A DNA stretch of 64,000 nucleotides from Actinomycetales bacterium (GTDB lineage Bacteria; Actinomycetota; Actinomycetes; Actinomycetales; Microbacteriaceae). Location of the stretch: the NCBI GenBank assembly GCA_015654475.1, contig JAATGV010000005.1, forward strand, positions 49,176 to 113,175, given 5' to 3'. The notes under the pieces were generated by a model. It had not been told where the DNA came from, ran no database searches, and saw only the letters and a program-made list of their open reading frames with translations. Within the stretch, counting starts at the first letter, position 1, and the number at the start of each line of letters is the position of its first letter. Positions 1-8,917 of the stretch are shown piece after piece. A program made the translations under genes and the position numbers.

Positions 1-801
1 GCCGTCACAAAGTACTACCACGATGGTGTCGGCCTGTCATTGCTGAGCGAAGGCCCTGACAGCAAAACTCTCGGGCGCGGCAACGTGCCGACCATGATCC
101 TGAAGCATGCCCCCGAACTCATGCTGCCACGCCCAGGCGGAGCTGGCCTCTTCCATACGGCAATCCTGTTCGACAGTGAAGCTGCGCTCGCCGCGGCCGT
201 CTACTCGGTAGCCAGTCGGTTCCCAACGCTCTTCTCTGGTTCGGCCGATCACCTCGTGTCCAAGGCGTTCTACTTCGCCGACCCTGAGGGAAATGGTGTC
301 GAGCTCTATTGGGATCGCCCCCGCGATCAATGGACGTGGGTGCACAACCAGGTCAGTATGGACACGCTTCCGCTCGATCCGAATGTCTTCATCAACGAAC
401 ACCTCACCCAGGCCGGTATCGAGGCACCCGGTGATGCCGGTGCGACGAAGGTGGGACACGTGCACCTTGCCGTGGGCGACGTCAAGACTGCAAAGGCGTT
501 TTACGTGGATGCCCTCGGCTTTGAGCAAACGGCCACCTTCGGCCCGCAGGCATTGTTCGTGTCTGCGGGTGGGTATCACCACCATATGGCCATGAATACC
601 TGGAACTCGCGCGGGGCAGCCCGCCGACCCGCCACCCTCGGTCTCGGCAACGTCGTCATCGATGTCACCGATCAAGACGAGGTGGATGCGGTACGCGATC
701 GCCTCGGTTTCGCTGGAATTGCCACTCGCAATGACGGCGAGGTCGTCACGTTCGAAGACCCGTGGGCGAACAACATCACGGTTCGGGCGACCGGCAAATA
801 A
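1..801 (+). CDS. VOC-family (glyoxalase/extradiol dioxygenase-like) protein, 5' end outside window
   Basis: The reading frame is open from base 1 to the TAA at 799-801, so the true start lies upstream and about 266 residues are visible. Two vicinal-oxygen-chelate modules can be seen. The second begins near 'VGHVHLAVGDVKTAKAFYVD', typical of the CatE-like two-domain catechol-2,3-dioxygenase or glyoxalase superfamily. Candidate metal ligands are the His of 'HVHLAV', the Glu of 'GVELYWDRP' and the His cluster 'GGYHHHMAMN'. The family binds Fe(II) or another divalent metal and acts on small aromatic or dicarbonyl substrates in the cytoplasm. The exact substrate cannot be told from sequence, and the neighbours give no pathway. 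Confidence 0.85.
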   Translation, partial: AVTKYYHDGVGLSLLSEGPDSKTLGRGNVPTMILKHAPELMLPRPGGAGLFHTAILFDSEAALAAAVYSVASRFPTLFSGSADHLVSKAFYFADPEGNGVELYWDRPRDQWTWVHNQVSMDTLPLDPNVFINEHLTQAGIEAPGDAGATKVGHVHLAVGDVKTAKAFYVDALGFEQTATFGPQALFVSAGGYHHHMAMNTWNSRGAARRPATLGLGNVVIDVTDQDEVDAVRDRLGFAGIATRNDGEVVTFEDPWANNITVRATGK

Positions 802-821
802 GGCGCACCGCTCCAGCGTTG

Positions 822-1487
822 CTACCCAGCAAGCCCGGCGATGACGTTGATCACGGTTGCCAGAACAACGGCCCCGATCATGAACGACACCAGCGCATGC
901 TGCAGCGTCGTCGCGCGTAGGCGCGATCCCGCGATCGACGTATCGGAGACTTGGTAGGTCATGCCGATGGTGAAGGCCAGGTAGGCGAAGTCGCTGTATC
1001 GTGGCTCGTCCCCGTTGAAGTCGACGGCCCCGCCGCCGTCTCCATAGTGGATGGCCGCATACCGCAGCGCAAAGACCGTGTGCACCATCATCCACGAGAC
1101 GACGACAGAGCCGACAGCGGACGCGGCAAGCAGCACGCGTTGGCTTCCCTGGGAAGTCGACGAGGCGACCAGCAAGCCGACTACTCCAGCAACGGAGGCG
1201 ATGGCCGCGACGACGACGAGCAGGTCACTGATCGTGCGTGAGGGGTCTTCTCGTACAGCGTGCGTTTTGGTCTGCGCCGCATCCATTCGCCCAACTATCG
1301 CCCACACCCACACGATGTAGGTGAGTGCGGCACTAATCCAGGCGAGTGCGGCAGCCAGCTCGATGCCGACCAACGGTGCCAAGATGATGCAGGCGGCCAC
1401 GCCGACCGTCAACGCCACAGCAACACGAATCAGGGCCCACCAGGTCGGAGATTCGTCGGTGGATGTGGCCGCCTGCTTCGTAGTCAT
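822..1487 (-). CDS. DUF1345 family membrane protein
   Basis: This 221-residue protein starts at ATG 1487 and converges with the VOC gene. Hydrophobic segments lie near residues 18-40, 45-65, 88-108, 120-142 and 192-220, suggesting five membrane spans. A DUF1345-like signature follows the fourth span, with 'YAAIHYGDG' and then 'SDFAYLAFTIGMTYQVSDT'. The fold and order of segments match DUF1345 proteins, which are integral inner-membrane proteins of unknown function. Length is normal and there is no partner gene. The assignment to the family is firm, but the role is unknown. Confidence 0.85.
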   Translation of the reverse strand: MTTKQAATSTDESPTWWALIRVAVALTVGVAACIILAPLVGIELAAALAWISAALTYIVWVWAIVGRMDAAQTKTHAVREDPSRTISDLLVVVAAIASVAGVVGLLVASSTSQGSQRVLLAASAVGSVVVSWMMVHTVFALRYAAIHYGDGGGAVDFNGDEPRYSDFAYLAFTIGMTYQVSDTSIAGSRLRATTLQHALVSFMIGAVVLATVINVIAGLAG

Positions 1488-1555
1488 GGCTTGATTATCG
1501 TCCTCTCACCCCATGACCGCGAGAGGATCGGCCCATACCCGCGGCTAGGCGTGCG

Positions 1556-2305
1556 TTATTTGTCGAGCTTGGCGCGCTTCTCGACCGCCCGCCACAACTG
1601 CGCGTATGCGACCGCCGCCTCCGAGCGCGGAGCGTATTCGGCGACTGCCGAGCGGAGCTCCCCCATCTTTTCGACAACGACCGTGGCGGGAACTACGACG
1701 GATGTCACATCGGCTCGGCCCTCGGGTAATTGTTGGATTGCCGCGCGATGGCCACCTCTGCGGCGATCGGCCATCGAAATGTAGCTCACGACTGCGGGAG
1801 CTTTGGGAGTGCCAGCAACGATGGCAGCAACCTGGTCGAGTGCACGAAGACTTAACGGAGATGGCTGCAACGGCACGACGACGACGTCTGCTGCCCGAAG
1901 CACGTTTTCGGCGAGTAGCGACGCACCAGGAGGACAGTCGAGAATGACGACATCGAATTGGTCGGTAATGTCGCCGAGCGCCTTCTCGATGCGTTGGGTC
2001 GACTTCTTTGACGAATTCAGAATCAGTTCGAGGTCGCGAGAGCTCTGATCGGCGGGCAGCACCCAAATGCGAGGATTCTCGGTTTCGCGCACTGCCTTTC
2101 TGATTTTCGACTCGCCGTGGATGAGGTCGGCCGTTCCGCCGCGTAACTTCGGCTTCACGCGCAACAGATAGGTGGCTGAGCCTTGTGCATCCACGTCCCA
2201 CACCAGAACACGGAATCCTCGCGACGCTGCCTCCCAGGCGAGGTTGACGGCGGCCGTTGTCTTGCCGACGCCACCCTTGACGCTGTATGCCGCGATCACT
2301 TTCAT
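1556..2305 (-). CDS. Orphan ParA/MinD-like P-loop ATPase
   Basis: This 249-residue protein carries the deviant Walker A motif 'KGGVGKTT' at residues 10-17, a switch-like 'WDVDAQGSATYL' near 36-47 and a Walker B-like 'FDVVILDCPPGAS' around residues 113-125. These place it in the ParA/MinD/CbiA ATPase superfamily, which positions plasmids, chromosomes or protein cargo. No parB-like gene or clear parS site lies beside it, and the chromosomal parAB pair usually sits near the replication origin, so this is probably an orphan with another cargo. It is flanked by a DUF1345 gene downstream and a divergent DoxX-like gene. Confidence 0.85.
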   Translation of the reverse strand: MKVIAAYSVKGGVGKTTAAVNLAWEAASRGFRVLVWDVDAQGSATYLLRVKPKLRGGTADLIHGESKIRKAVRETENPRIWVLPADQSSRDLELILNSSKKSTQRIEKALGDITDQFDVVILDCPPGASLLAENVLRAADVVVVPLQPSPLSLRALDQVAAIVAGTPKAPAVVSYISMADRRRGGHRAAIQQLPEGRADVTSVVVPATVVVEKMGELRSAVAEYAPRSEAAVAYAQLWRAVEKRAKLDK

Positions 2306-2597
2306 AGTCCCAGTCTATGAAGGCAAGGGGGATGTGGGGCGGCGCAGGCATTTTGGCTGGCGACGGACACGGGAGTGGATATCGTGGCGATCAACTCATT
2401 AGCAGCGATCACGAGAAAAGTGAGAATTCGCTCTGAATATGACTTTTGTCGGTCAGTGCACAGAAGTTGCCCGAGTTGCGTACACCCTTTGTCTAGGAGT
2501 CACACACGGAGCAACGGATTGCCGAAACATACCGCATTCTTATACGCGGCAACCCACCGGTGCCAACACGGATATTCATTAATAGAGAGATTCACCC

Positions 2598-3098
2598 ATG
2601 ACGACAACGTCCGCAACATCCCCCCGCGGGCTTCAGATAGCCACAGCAGTGACCCGAATCCTGATCGGATTCGAGTTCCTCTGGGCCTTCCTCGACAAAA
2701 CTTTCGGCTTCGGGTTTGCGACAGCTCCCGAGAAAGCGTGGGTCAACGGCGGCTCCCCCACCACCGGTTACCTGAGTAGCCCAGACCGCACATTCTCTGG
2801 CTTCTACACCTCGCTCGCGAACAACACCCTTGTTGATGTCATCTTTATGATCGGCCTCCTTGGCGTCGGCGTCGCGCTGATCCTCGGCATTGGCGTGCGG
2901 ATTGGCACGCTTGCCGGTTCGGTGATGTTGATCTTCATGTACTTCGCTTCGTTCCCGCTGGCCTCAAACCCTGTCGTGGACGAGCACATCCTCGAGCTCG
3001 GCATCATGGCGATTGTGTTCTTCTCAGTAACCAGCCAGGTGTGGAGCCTCGCTCCTTGGTGGCGCAAGCTGACAGCATCGCAGACCTGGCTCTGGTAG
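2598..3098 (+). CDS. DoxX-like small membrane protein
   Basis: The 166-residue protein starts at ATG 2598 after a weak purine-rich stretch ('agagag'). Four hydrophobic segments are visible, near residues 12-32, 75-95, 98-118 and 128-148, and 'GIGVRIGTLAG' resembles the DoxX/thiosulfate-quinone oxidoreductase small-subunit fold. Function is unknown; DoxX-type proteins are often tied to redox or membrane oxidation systems. The 292-bp gap upstream (2306-2597), shared with the divergent ParA gene, holds no gene I can support. A strong hairpin follows the gene. It could also belong to another four-helix membrane family. Confidence 0.65.
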   Translation: MTTTSATSPRGLQIATAVTRILIGFEFLWAFLDKTFGFGFATAPEKAWVNGGSPTTGYLSSPDRTFSGFYTSLANNTLVDVIFMIGLLGVGVALILGIGVRIGTLAGSVMLIFMYFASFPLASNPVVDEHILELGIMAIVFFSVTSQVWSLAPWWRKLTASQTWLW

Positions 3099-3122
3099 GG
3101 GCTTGTCTGGCTGAGGTACCTG

Positions 3123-3164
3123 GTGTGGGTGGTGGAGATGTTTCGACATCGACACCACCCACAC
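3123..3164. terminator. Bipartite hairpin terminator with UUCG loop, between convergent genes
   Basis: The arms GTGTGGGTGGTG (3123-3134) and CACCACCCACAC (3153-3164) pair perfectly. Inside them a second stem, GATGT (3137-3141) with ACATC (3146-3150), closes on a TTCG tetraloop. The element lies between the convergent DoxX-like gene (ends 3098) and purL (ends 3209), so it could stop transcription from both sides. No long T-tract follows. Confidence 0.75.
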
Positions 3165-3208
3165 TCATGAAAGCACACGAAAACGAGCCCAAAGCTCGAT
3201 TCGGTATC

Positions 3209-5521
3209 TCAGGCGAAATGCGCGGGCAGCGTGCCCGTGTGCGCGACCCGCAGTTCGTCAATCGAAACGTCGAACAGGTCCTGTACCTCGAGCGTGCCTG
3301 AGTCGACAGTGACACCGATCCGCGTCACCGGCACATTGCGGCCCTCGGCCAGACCGCGGAACTTCACGTCATCCTCGCGCAAGACCGCAACAACAGCGCG
3401 AGCCGTCGACTCGCTGAACAAAGCGGTTGTGACATCCACCCCGTCGCGGTCGACGATATCGCCGAGCCATACGCGGGCGCCAACACCAAAACGAATCACC
3501 GACTCCGCCAGGCTGACGGCAAGACCTCCCTCAGACAGGTCGTGGGCGGCGGCGAACAGGCCCTCCCGTGCGCCGGCGACAAGTAACCCAGCCAGCGCCT
3601 TCTCGGCGTCCAGCTTCTCGCGTGGCGGCCGACCACCAAGGTGGCCGTGCAGAACGTCGGCCCAGGCCGACCCATCCAGTTCAAGGGCCGTCTCGCCAAG
3701 CAGGTAGAGGTTAAGGCCTTCGTCCTGCCAGGCAGACGGAACGCGGTCGGCAACGTCGTCGATCAGACCAAGTACGCCAACGACGGGGGTGGGGTGGATG
3801 GGGGTGTCGCCCGTCTGGTTGTAGAACGAGACGTTACCGCCAGTCACCGGCACCGCAAGTTCCATGCATCCATCTGCGAGACCAGCGGTCGCCTCCGAGA
3901 ACTGCCACATCACCTCAGGGTTCTCTGGGCTACCGAAGTTGAGGCAGTCGGTGATAGCAGTCGGGGTGGCACCTGTGCACGCCACATTGCGGTAAGCCTC
4001 GCCGAGCGCGAGCCGTGCGCCGGCACGCGGGTCGAGCTGAGCAAACCGACCGTTAGCGTCAGTCGCAATCGCGAAGCCGCGGCCTGACTCCTCGTCCACG
4101 CGAATCATGCCGGCGTCGTCGGGGAAGGCCAGGGCGGTATTGCCCATCACGTAATAGTCGTACTGGTCGGTGATGTAACTTGTGTCGGCAATGTTGGGGC
4201 TTGCGACAAGACGAAGTGTGGCTGCACGCAACGCCGCGCCGTCATTGTCGCGTGGCAGGCGTGCGGCCGAGTCCGCGTTGAGCGCGTCGAGCCAGTCTGG
4301 ACGACGAACCGGCCGGTCATACACCGGTCCATCCACTGCCACGGTGCGCGGCGGAACGTCGACGATCTTCTCGCCCTGCCAATGGACCACGAGGCGGCCG
4401 CTGTCAGTCACCTCGCCGATCACGCTCGTCTCGACATCCCACTTGCGCACCACGGCGAGGAAGGCATCGAGCTTGTCCGGCCGGACCACAGCCATCATGC
4501 GTTCCTGCGATTCGCTCATCAGGATCTCTTCAGCCGTCAATGTTGGGTCGCGCAGCAGCACATCGTCGAGGCTGACCTCCATGCCTCCGTCGCCATTGGC
4601 CGCAAGCTCACTCGTCGCGCACGAAATGCCTGCTGCCCCCAGGTCCTGAATGCCTTCGACCAGGTCATTGGCAAACAGTTCGAGGCAGCACTCGATCAGC
4701 ACCTTTTCTGCGAATGGGTCGCCCACTTGCACACTTGGGCGCTTGGTCACGCCGCCCTCGTCGAAGGTGTCAGAGGCAAGGATGGATGCTCCGCCAATGC
4801 CGTCGCCGCCGGTGCGCGCACCAAACAACACGACCTTGTTGCCTGCGCCCTTCGCATTGGCGAGGTGTAGGTCTTCGTGCTTCAGCACGCCAACACACAG
4901 CGCATTGACAAGCGGGTTGCCTTGGTAGACCGCGTCGAACACGGTCTCGCCGCCGATGTTCGGCAGGCCGAGGCAATTGCCGTAGAACGAGATTCCGCCG
5001 ACGACGCCGCCGACGACGCGCTGGGTGTCGGCGTGATCGATTGCGCCGAAGCGCAACTGGTCCATGACCGCGACGGGTCGTGCGCCCATCGAGATGATGT
5101 CGCGCACAATGCCGCCGACGCCTGTGGCGGCACCCTGGAATGGTTCGACATACGAAGGATGATTGTGGCTCTCGACCTTGAAGGTCACGGCCCAGCCGCC
5201 GCCGATATCCACCACGCCCGCGTTTTCACCCATGCCGACCATGAGGCGTTCCCGCATCTCCGGCGTGACTTTCTCGCCGAATTGGCGCAAGTACTTCTTG
5301 CTCGACTTATATGAGCAGTGTTCGCTCCACATGACCGAATACATGGCAAGCTCGCCGCTGGTTGGGCGGCGGCCGAGAATCTCGCGAATCTGCAGATATT
5401 CGCTTTCGGTGAGGCCGAGGCTGGCATACGGCTGCTCGACGTCTGGTGTCGCGGCCGCGTTTTCGACTGTGTCTGGCTGATGGATGCGCATGGATGCTTG
5501 GGTTGGGGTGGCGTCGGTCAC
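3209..5521 (-). CDS. purL: Phosphoribosylformylglycinamidine synthase, large subunit PurL
   Basis: This 770-residue protein is the short-form PurL, the ATP-dependent synthase subunit of step four of purine synthesis. It turns FGAR into FGAM using ammonia passed from PurQ, with PurS as the bridging subunit. The N-terminal '[19 protein letters not shown]' segment, the '[19 protein letters not shown]' signature (residues about 115-135) and the second-half '[14 protein letters not shown]' and '[10 protein letters not shown]' motifs are all present. It starts at GTG 5521, 7 bp after purQ, so purS-purQ-purL form one operon. Length is normal for the PurSQL system. The downstream end meets a strong hairpin. 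Confidence 0.98.
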   Translation of the reverse strand: MTDATPTQASMRIHQPDTVENAAATPDVEQPYASLGLTESEYLQIREILGRRPTSGELAMYSVMWSEHCSYKSSKKYLRQFGEKVTPEMRERLMVGMGENAGVVDIGGGWAVTFKVESHNHPSYVEPFQGAATGVGGIVRDIISMGARPVAVMDQLRFGAIDHADTQRVVGGVVGGISFYGNCLGLPNIGGETVFDAVYQGNPLVNALCVGVLKHEDLHLANAKGAGNKVVLFGARTGGDGIGGASILASDTFDEGGVTKRPSVQVGDPFAEKVLIECCLELFANDLVEGIQDLGAAGISCATSELAANGDGGMEVSLDDVLLRDPTLTAEEILMSESQERMMAVVRPDKLDAFLAVVRKWDVETSVIGEVTDSGRLVVHWQGEKIVDVPPRTVAVDGPVYDRPVRRPDWLDALNADSAARLPRDNDGAALRAATLRLVASPNIADTSYITDQYDYYVMGNTALAFPDDAGMIRVDEESGRGFAIATDANGRFAQLDPRAGARLALGEAYRNVACTGATPTAITDCLNFGSPENPEVMWQFSEATAGLADGCMELAVPVTGGNVSFYNQTGDTPIHPTPVVGVLGLIDDVADRVPSAWQDEGLNLYLLGETALELDGSAWADVLHGHLGGRPPREKLDAEKALAGLLVAGAREGLFAAAHDLSEGGLAVSLAESVIRFGVGARVWLGDIVDRDGVDVTTALFSESTARAVVAVLREDDVKFRGLAEGRNVPVTRIGVTVDSGTLEVQDLFDVSIDELRVAHTGTLPAHFA

Positions 5522-5528
5522 TTGGGGG

Positions 5529-6230
5529 TCAGGCTCCTACGAGAGTGTTCAATACAGAAGCGAACAGGCGCAAACCGTCTGTTCCGCTGCGCATGGCCAA
5601 AGCCGTGTTCGGCCCGAAGCCGGGCAGAATCGCATGCTCGGGGTGAGGCATGAGGCCGACAACATTGCCGCGCTCATTAGTGATGCCGGCGATGTTATTG
5701 GCAGAGCCGTTGGGATTGTCTCCCTCGGGATAACGGAACGTGACAAGGCCTTCTCCCTCGATGGCCTTCAGTTGTTCGGCGGTGGCAGTGAATCGACCGT
5801 CCGAGTTCTTGATCGGGATCACGATGTCTTCGCCGGCAACGAGCTGATTGGTCCACGCTGTTGCGGTGTTCTCGACGATCACCGTCTGGTCTTTGCGAAT
5901 GAAGTGTTGGTGTTCGTTGCGCACCAGAGCGCCGCGCAGCAGATGGCTTTCGGTGAGCATCTGGAAACCATTGCAGATGCCGAGCACTGGCAACCCTTTG
6001 CCTGCAGCATCCACCACCGCTTTCATGATTGGCGAAAACGTGGCAATCGCACCCGCACGTAGGTAGTCGCCATAACTGAAGCCGCCGGGCAGCACCACTG
6101 CATCCACCGACTGCAAATCGGTGTCTTGATGCCAGAGAGCAACGGGTGTCGCTCCAGCGACGCGAACCGCGCGCTGAGCGTCGCGGTCATCAAGTGAACC
6201 CGGGAAAGTGACGACGCCGATGCGGGCCAT
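5529..6230 (-). CDS. purQ: Phosphoribosylformylglycinamidine synthase, glutaminase subunit PurQ
   Basis: This 233-residue class I glutamine amidotransferase releases ammonia for PurL. The catalytic cysteine lies in '[11 protein letters not shown]', and the histidine and glutamate of the triad lie in 'LMPHPEHA' near the C terminus. The N terminus '[15 protein letters not shown]' is typical for PurQ. The ATG at 6230 follows the purS stop by only 3 bp, and purL begins 7 bp after this gene's end. That spacing indicates translational coupling in a purSQL operon. Confidence 0.98.
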   Translation of the reverse strand: MARIGVVTFPGSLDDRDAQRAVRVAGATPVALWHQDTDLQSVDAVVLPGGFSYGDYLRAGAIATFSPIMKAVVDAAGKGLPVLGICNGFQMLTESHLLRGALVRNEHQHFIRKDQTVIVENTATAWTNQLVAGEDIVIPIKNSDGRFTATAEQLKAIEGEGLVTFRYPEGDNPNGSANNIAGITNERGNVVGLMPHPEHAILPGFGPNTALAMRSGTDGLRLFASVLNTLVGA

Positions 6231-6233
6231 TGC

Positions 6234-6485
6234 TTAGTTCTCCTCGACGACGACGCTAACGACGTCTTCGATGATGGGATTCGAGAACATCTCGACCGCG
6301 ATCTCGCGCACCTCGGCCAGCAGCGTGTCAGTGACCGGCTGTTCGACGACGACCTCAAAGCGTTTACCGATGCGCACGGATGCCAGCTCGGGCCTGCCGA
6401 TGCGGGTCAGCGCGCCGCCTACTGCCTTTCCTTGCGGGTCAAGCAACTCGGGCTTGGGCATGACTTCGACGACGATTTTCGGCAC
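6234..6485 (-). CDS. purS: Phosphoribosylformylglycinamidine synthase subunit PurS
   Basis: PurS is the small structural subunit that joins PurQ and PurL. The open frame runs further upstream, but the conserved protein begins with 'PKIVVEVMPKPELLDPQGKA', so I place the start at the GTG 6485, preceded by a CTCCGGAG ribosome-binding site. This gives 83 residues, normal for PurS. The 'IGKRFEVVVE' strand and the acidic C-terminal end are also typical. It is the first gene of the purSQL operon. Confidence 0.93.
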   Translation of the reverse strand: MPKIVVEVMPKPELLDPQGKAVGGALTRIGRPELASVRIGKRFEVVVEQPVTDTLLAEVREIAVEMFSNPIIEDVVSVVVEEN

Positions 6486-6606
6486 TGGTGCGCTCCGGAG
6501 GTGTGGTGGGTGGATGTCGACGCCACCCAGTCTACCCGGCCTGGTTGTGTTAGCGCTCAGAAGCTCTATGTGGCCGTTTACCCGCCACGCAACGTCCCGA
6601 TATCCG

Positions 6607-6644
6607 CGGATGGGCCCAAGAGCTGTTGCTCTGGGACCCATCCG
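6607..6644. terminator. Hairpin terminator downstream of the GldA-type gene
   Basis: A 17-bp arm at 6607-6623 pairs with 6628-6644 around a TGTT loop with two mismatches; the core is CGGATGGG with CCCATCCG. It lies just past the stop of the minus-strand dehydrogenase (6666), so it probably ends that transcript. It could also shield the purS promoter from read-through. Confidence 0.7.
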
Positions 6645-6665
6645 TAGCGTCAGCGAAACTGCACG

Positions 6666-7814
6666 TCAATGTGCGGCGTGATAGAGCACGGGCTCTGGCA
6701 AACCGTGCTCGGCTCGCACCCGACGCGAATACCCCTCAATCGAGCGCAACGCCTGATAGACGTCCTCGGCTGTGACGAGAGCCGGTTGCGCGTGGATGGT
6801 CTCCCCCGCAACGGTTGCGGCCTCGGCCACGGCACGCAACTCGGTTTCGTCATCCACCGTCAAGCCAATCTCGGTCAGTGTGTTCGGCAGCCCGACGCGC
6901 GTGGTGAACACGATGAAGTCATCGAGCTCTTTGCGAGGAGCGCCCTCGAGCACGAGCATCGTCGTCGAACCGATGTTGACCTTCTGGCCGTGGGTGAGGC
7001 CATGCGTTTGCGGTGCCTGAGTGAGGCCATTGTGGATGGCGTGGGCTGCCGCGAGACCGCCAGACTCAAAGCCGAGACCCGACAACAAGGTGTTCGCCTC
7101 GACAAGGTTCTCGAGTGCAGGGGTGACAGTACTGACGCGTACCGCCTCGATGGCGGGGATCGCGTTTTCCCAGATCAGATCCCACGAAAGCTTGGCGAGC
7201 GCCGCTGCGCTCGCAGTCTGTATGCCGCCTGCCATGGTGGCCGAATGGGAACGACCGGTTGCGCGAGCCTCGAGCCAGGTAGCTAGGGCGTCGCCAATGC
7301 CGGCGACGAGAAACCCGACGGGAGCGTTGGCGACAATCTGCGTATCGATGAGCACGAGGTCTGGGTTGTGTGGGAAGAAGCGATACTCGACGAATTCACC
7401 CGTCTCGGTGTAGATCACCGAGAGCGCCGACGTTGGTGCATCGGTTGAGGCCGCGGTGGGGACGCTAGCCCAGCGGATGCCCGCGAGATGCCCAGCAGCC
7501 TTGACGGCGTCGATGGCACTGCCGCCACCGACACCCAGGATGACGTCGGCGCTCGACGCTTTGATCGCATCCACTAGGTCATCAACGGCCTGCGCCGTCG
7601 CAAACTTGCCAAACCCAATCCGCTCGACCGGCAAGCTGGTTTTCTCGAAGCTCGCGGTGACGTCGGCTTCGACAATGCCCCAGACGAAATCGTCGGAAAC
7701 GATCAGCGGTTTGCTGCCGATTTGGGCAATGTATGTGCCGAGCTCTGCGATCGCTCCCTTACCTTGGACGTAACGTCCTGGGGCGATGATGGTGCGCAAT
7801 GAACTAGCTGACAT
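6666..7814 (-). CDS. gldA: GldA-type iron/zinc-containing glycerol (hydroxyacetone) dehydrogenase
   Basis: The longer open frame has an upstream ATG, but the start at 7814 ('MSASSLRTIIAPGRY') has an AGGAGGG ribosome-binding site and gives 382 residues, close to the usual GldA length. The NAD-binding 'GVGGGSAIDAVKA' (residues about 94-106) is present. D175, H258 and H275 align by position with the metal ligands of Bacillus glycerol dehydrogenase. GldA enzymes interconvert glycerol with dihydroxyacetone and reduce hydroxyacetone to 1,2-propanediol. The gene stands alone between two hairpin- or repeat-bearing gaps. It may serve the GRE/Fsa island at 28-40 kb, which would produce hydroxyacetone (inference). 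Confidence 0.9.
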   Translation of the reverse strand: MSASSLRTIIAPGRYVQGKGAIAELGTYIAQIGSKPLIVSDDFVWGIVEADVTASFEKTSLPVERIGFGKFATAQAVDDLVDAIKASSADVILGVGGGSAIDAVKAAGHLAGIRWASVPTAASTDAPTSALSVIYTETGEFVEYRFFPHNPDLVLIDTQIVANAPVGFLVAGIGDALATWLEARATGRSHSATMAGGIQTASAAALAKLSWDLIWENAIPAIEAVRVSTVTPALENLVEANTLLSGLGFESGGLAAAHAIHNGLTQAPQTHGLTHGQKVNIGSTTMLVLEGAPRKELDDFIVFTTRVGLPNTLTEIGLTVDDETELRAVAEAATVAGETIHAQPALVTAEDVYQALRSIEGYSRRVRAEHGLPEPVLYHAAH

Positions 7815-8281
7815 AACGGGTTCCCTCCTGAAATGATTGGCGTCTTGCTGGCCCACTTAGGCCAGGTTTGGCACTATTCGCTCGACACTCTATCCCGGGC
7901 AGTTGGCGCGGCAGATTCGTTTGTGACATCCCGCGTCATAGCAGCGAAATTGGCGCGGATTCTCGTGTTTTGTGTTCAGTTTTCGGTGCAGTCGAGGCTT
8001 GGAGCGTCGACCCCGCTGCCGTACTGCATGTCTTCGTACTGTTCGTCTTTGACCTGTCCCTCTTAGACCTGTCCCTCTTAGACCTGTCCCTCTTAGACCT
8101 GTCCCGTTCGTGTCGTCTCCGTGTCACCTGCTCGTGTGCGCTATCTCTACCGTGGATCGACTCACAACATGCACACGCTCCCACACGAATGCCGCCATCG
8201 GGCATGCATACCCCGAAGTTCACGGCGAACCAGCCACGTCTTCGGTCCCGAATTGAGTCTTTCGTGGGGCGGTGTGTATTT
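7815..8281. other. 467-bp gap, no supported gene; contains a tandem repeat
   Basis: This stretch precedes the GldA-type gene. It holds the AGGAGGG ribosome-binding site of that gene near 7820-7830 and a 15-bp tandem repeat at 8051-8105. A minus-strand open frame over 7936-8322 carries K-R-D-R-S repeats but has no recognisable domain and no ribosome-binding site, so I do not call it a gene. A promoter for the dehydrogenase is expected here but I cannot fix its boxes. Confidence 0.6.
8051..8105. repeat. 15-bp tandem repeat, 3 full copies plus 10 bp
   Basis: The unit GACCTGTCCCTCTTA is repeated exactly at 8051-8065, 8066-8080 and 8081-8095, followed by a 10-bp partial copy at 8096-8105. The copies are identical, which points to a recent slippage-type expansion. 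It lies in a non-coding gap. Confidence 0.95.
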
Positions 8282-8917
8282 TCACACCTGCCAGAGACCG
8301 CGTCGGTTGACGTCGTACGCACGTGCGGTCGCGATGATCAGTGATTCTTCGAGCGACGCCAGCGCCGTGGCCGCAATGGTGATGCCGGCGATCCAGGCGC
8401 GTGCATCCACCGTAGATGCCGCCCACAGCCACAGCGGAATCGCGACGAACACCACCACTCCAGCGGCCTTGTTGGCGAAAGTATGCATGACGTTCCACTC
8501 GCCAAAACGCAGCTTCGTGGCGACAAAATTCATCATGCGGAGCAGGGCGACAGCGCCGACTCCGATCGCAAGGGGCAGATCTGTAGGCAGGTGGATGTGG
8601 GTCAGCATTTGCCCGATGACCACGAGGGTGAACGTTGCGTCGCCAAGCGTGTCGAGCCGTGCCCCGAGCGCGCTGGTAGCGGCGAGCCGCCGCGCCGACC
8701 AGCCATCGACGATGTCGGTCACGCCGCAAAACAGGTAGATGATCGCAAAAGCCGTGGTGCCTGGATCGGCCCAGATCAGTGCGAGGGAGAGTGCGACGCG
8801 GGTGAGGCTGAGCGCGTTGGGCAACTGGTTCACACCGAGGTTGGGGTCTTTGCGCGTCACGGTTTGAGGTTCCGATGCTTGGGCGGTTGCGTTGGGGGTG
8901 CGCGGGTTGGGTTGCAA
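8282..8917 (-). CDS. CDP-alcohol phosphatidyltransferase family membrane enzyme
   Basis: The family transfers a phosphoalcohol from or to a CDP-activated partner at the inner membrane, as in phosphatidylglycerophosphate or phosphatidylinositol synthesis. The full catalytic signature D-x2-D-G-x2-A-R-x8-G-x3-D-x3-D is visible as 'DIVDGWSARR' and then 'GARLDTLGD' in the first half. Several hydrophobic helices surround it. The longest frame starts at a TTG (8917); a GTG start at 'TRKDPNLGVNQLPN' is also possible, since neither has a convincing ribosome-binding site. The substrate alcohol cannot be read from the sequence, and no phospholipid gene is adjacent. Confidence 0.88.
   Translation of the reverse strand: MQPNPRTPNATAQASEPQTVTRKDPNLGVNQLPNALSLTRVALSLALIWADPGTTAFAIIYLFCGVTDIVDGWSARRLAATSALGARLDTLGDATFTLVVIGQMLTHIHLPTDLPLAIGVGAVALLRMMNFVATKLRFGEWNVMHTFANKAAGVVVFVAIPLWLWAASTVDARAWIAGITIAATALASLEESLIIATARAYDVNRRGLWQV

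Noticed and set aside
37..1095. Long minus-strand frame over the first genes
   Set aside because: It is antisense to the VOC gene and overlaps DUF1345; the protein has no domain and arginine/histidine-rich composition of a shadow frame.
7936..8322. Minus-strand open frame with K-R-D-R-S repeats
   Set aside because: The repeats come from the 15-bp DNA repeat; no ribosome-binding site and no domain; the 3' part overlaps the phosphatidyltransferase region.
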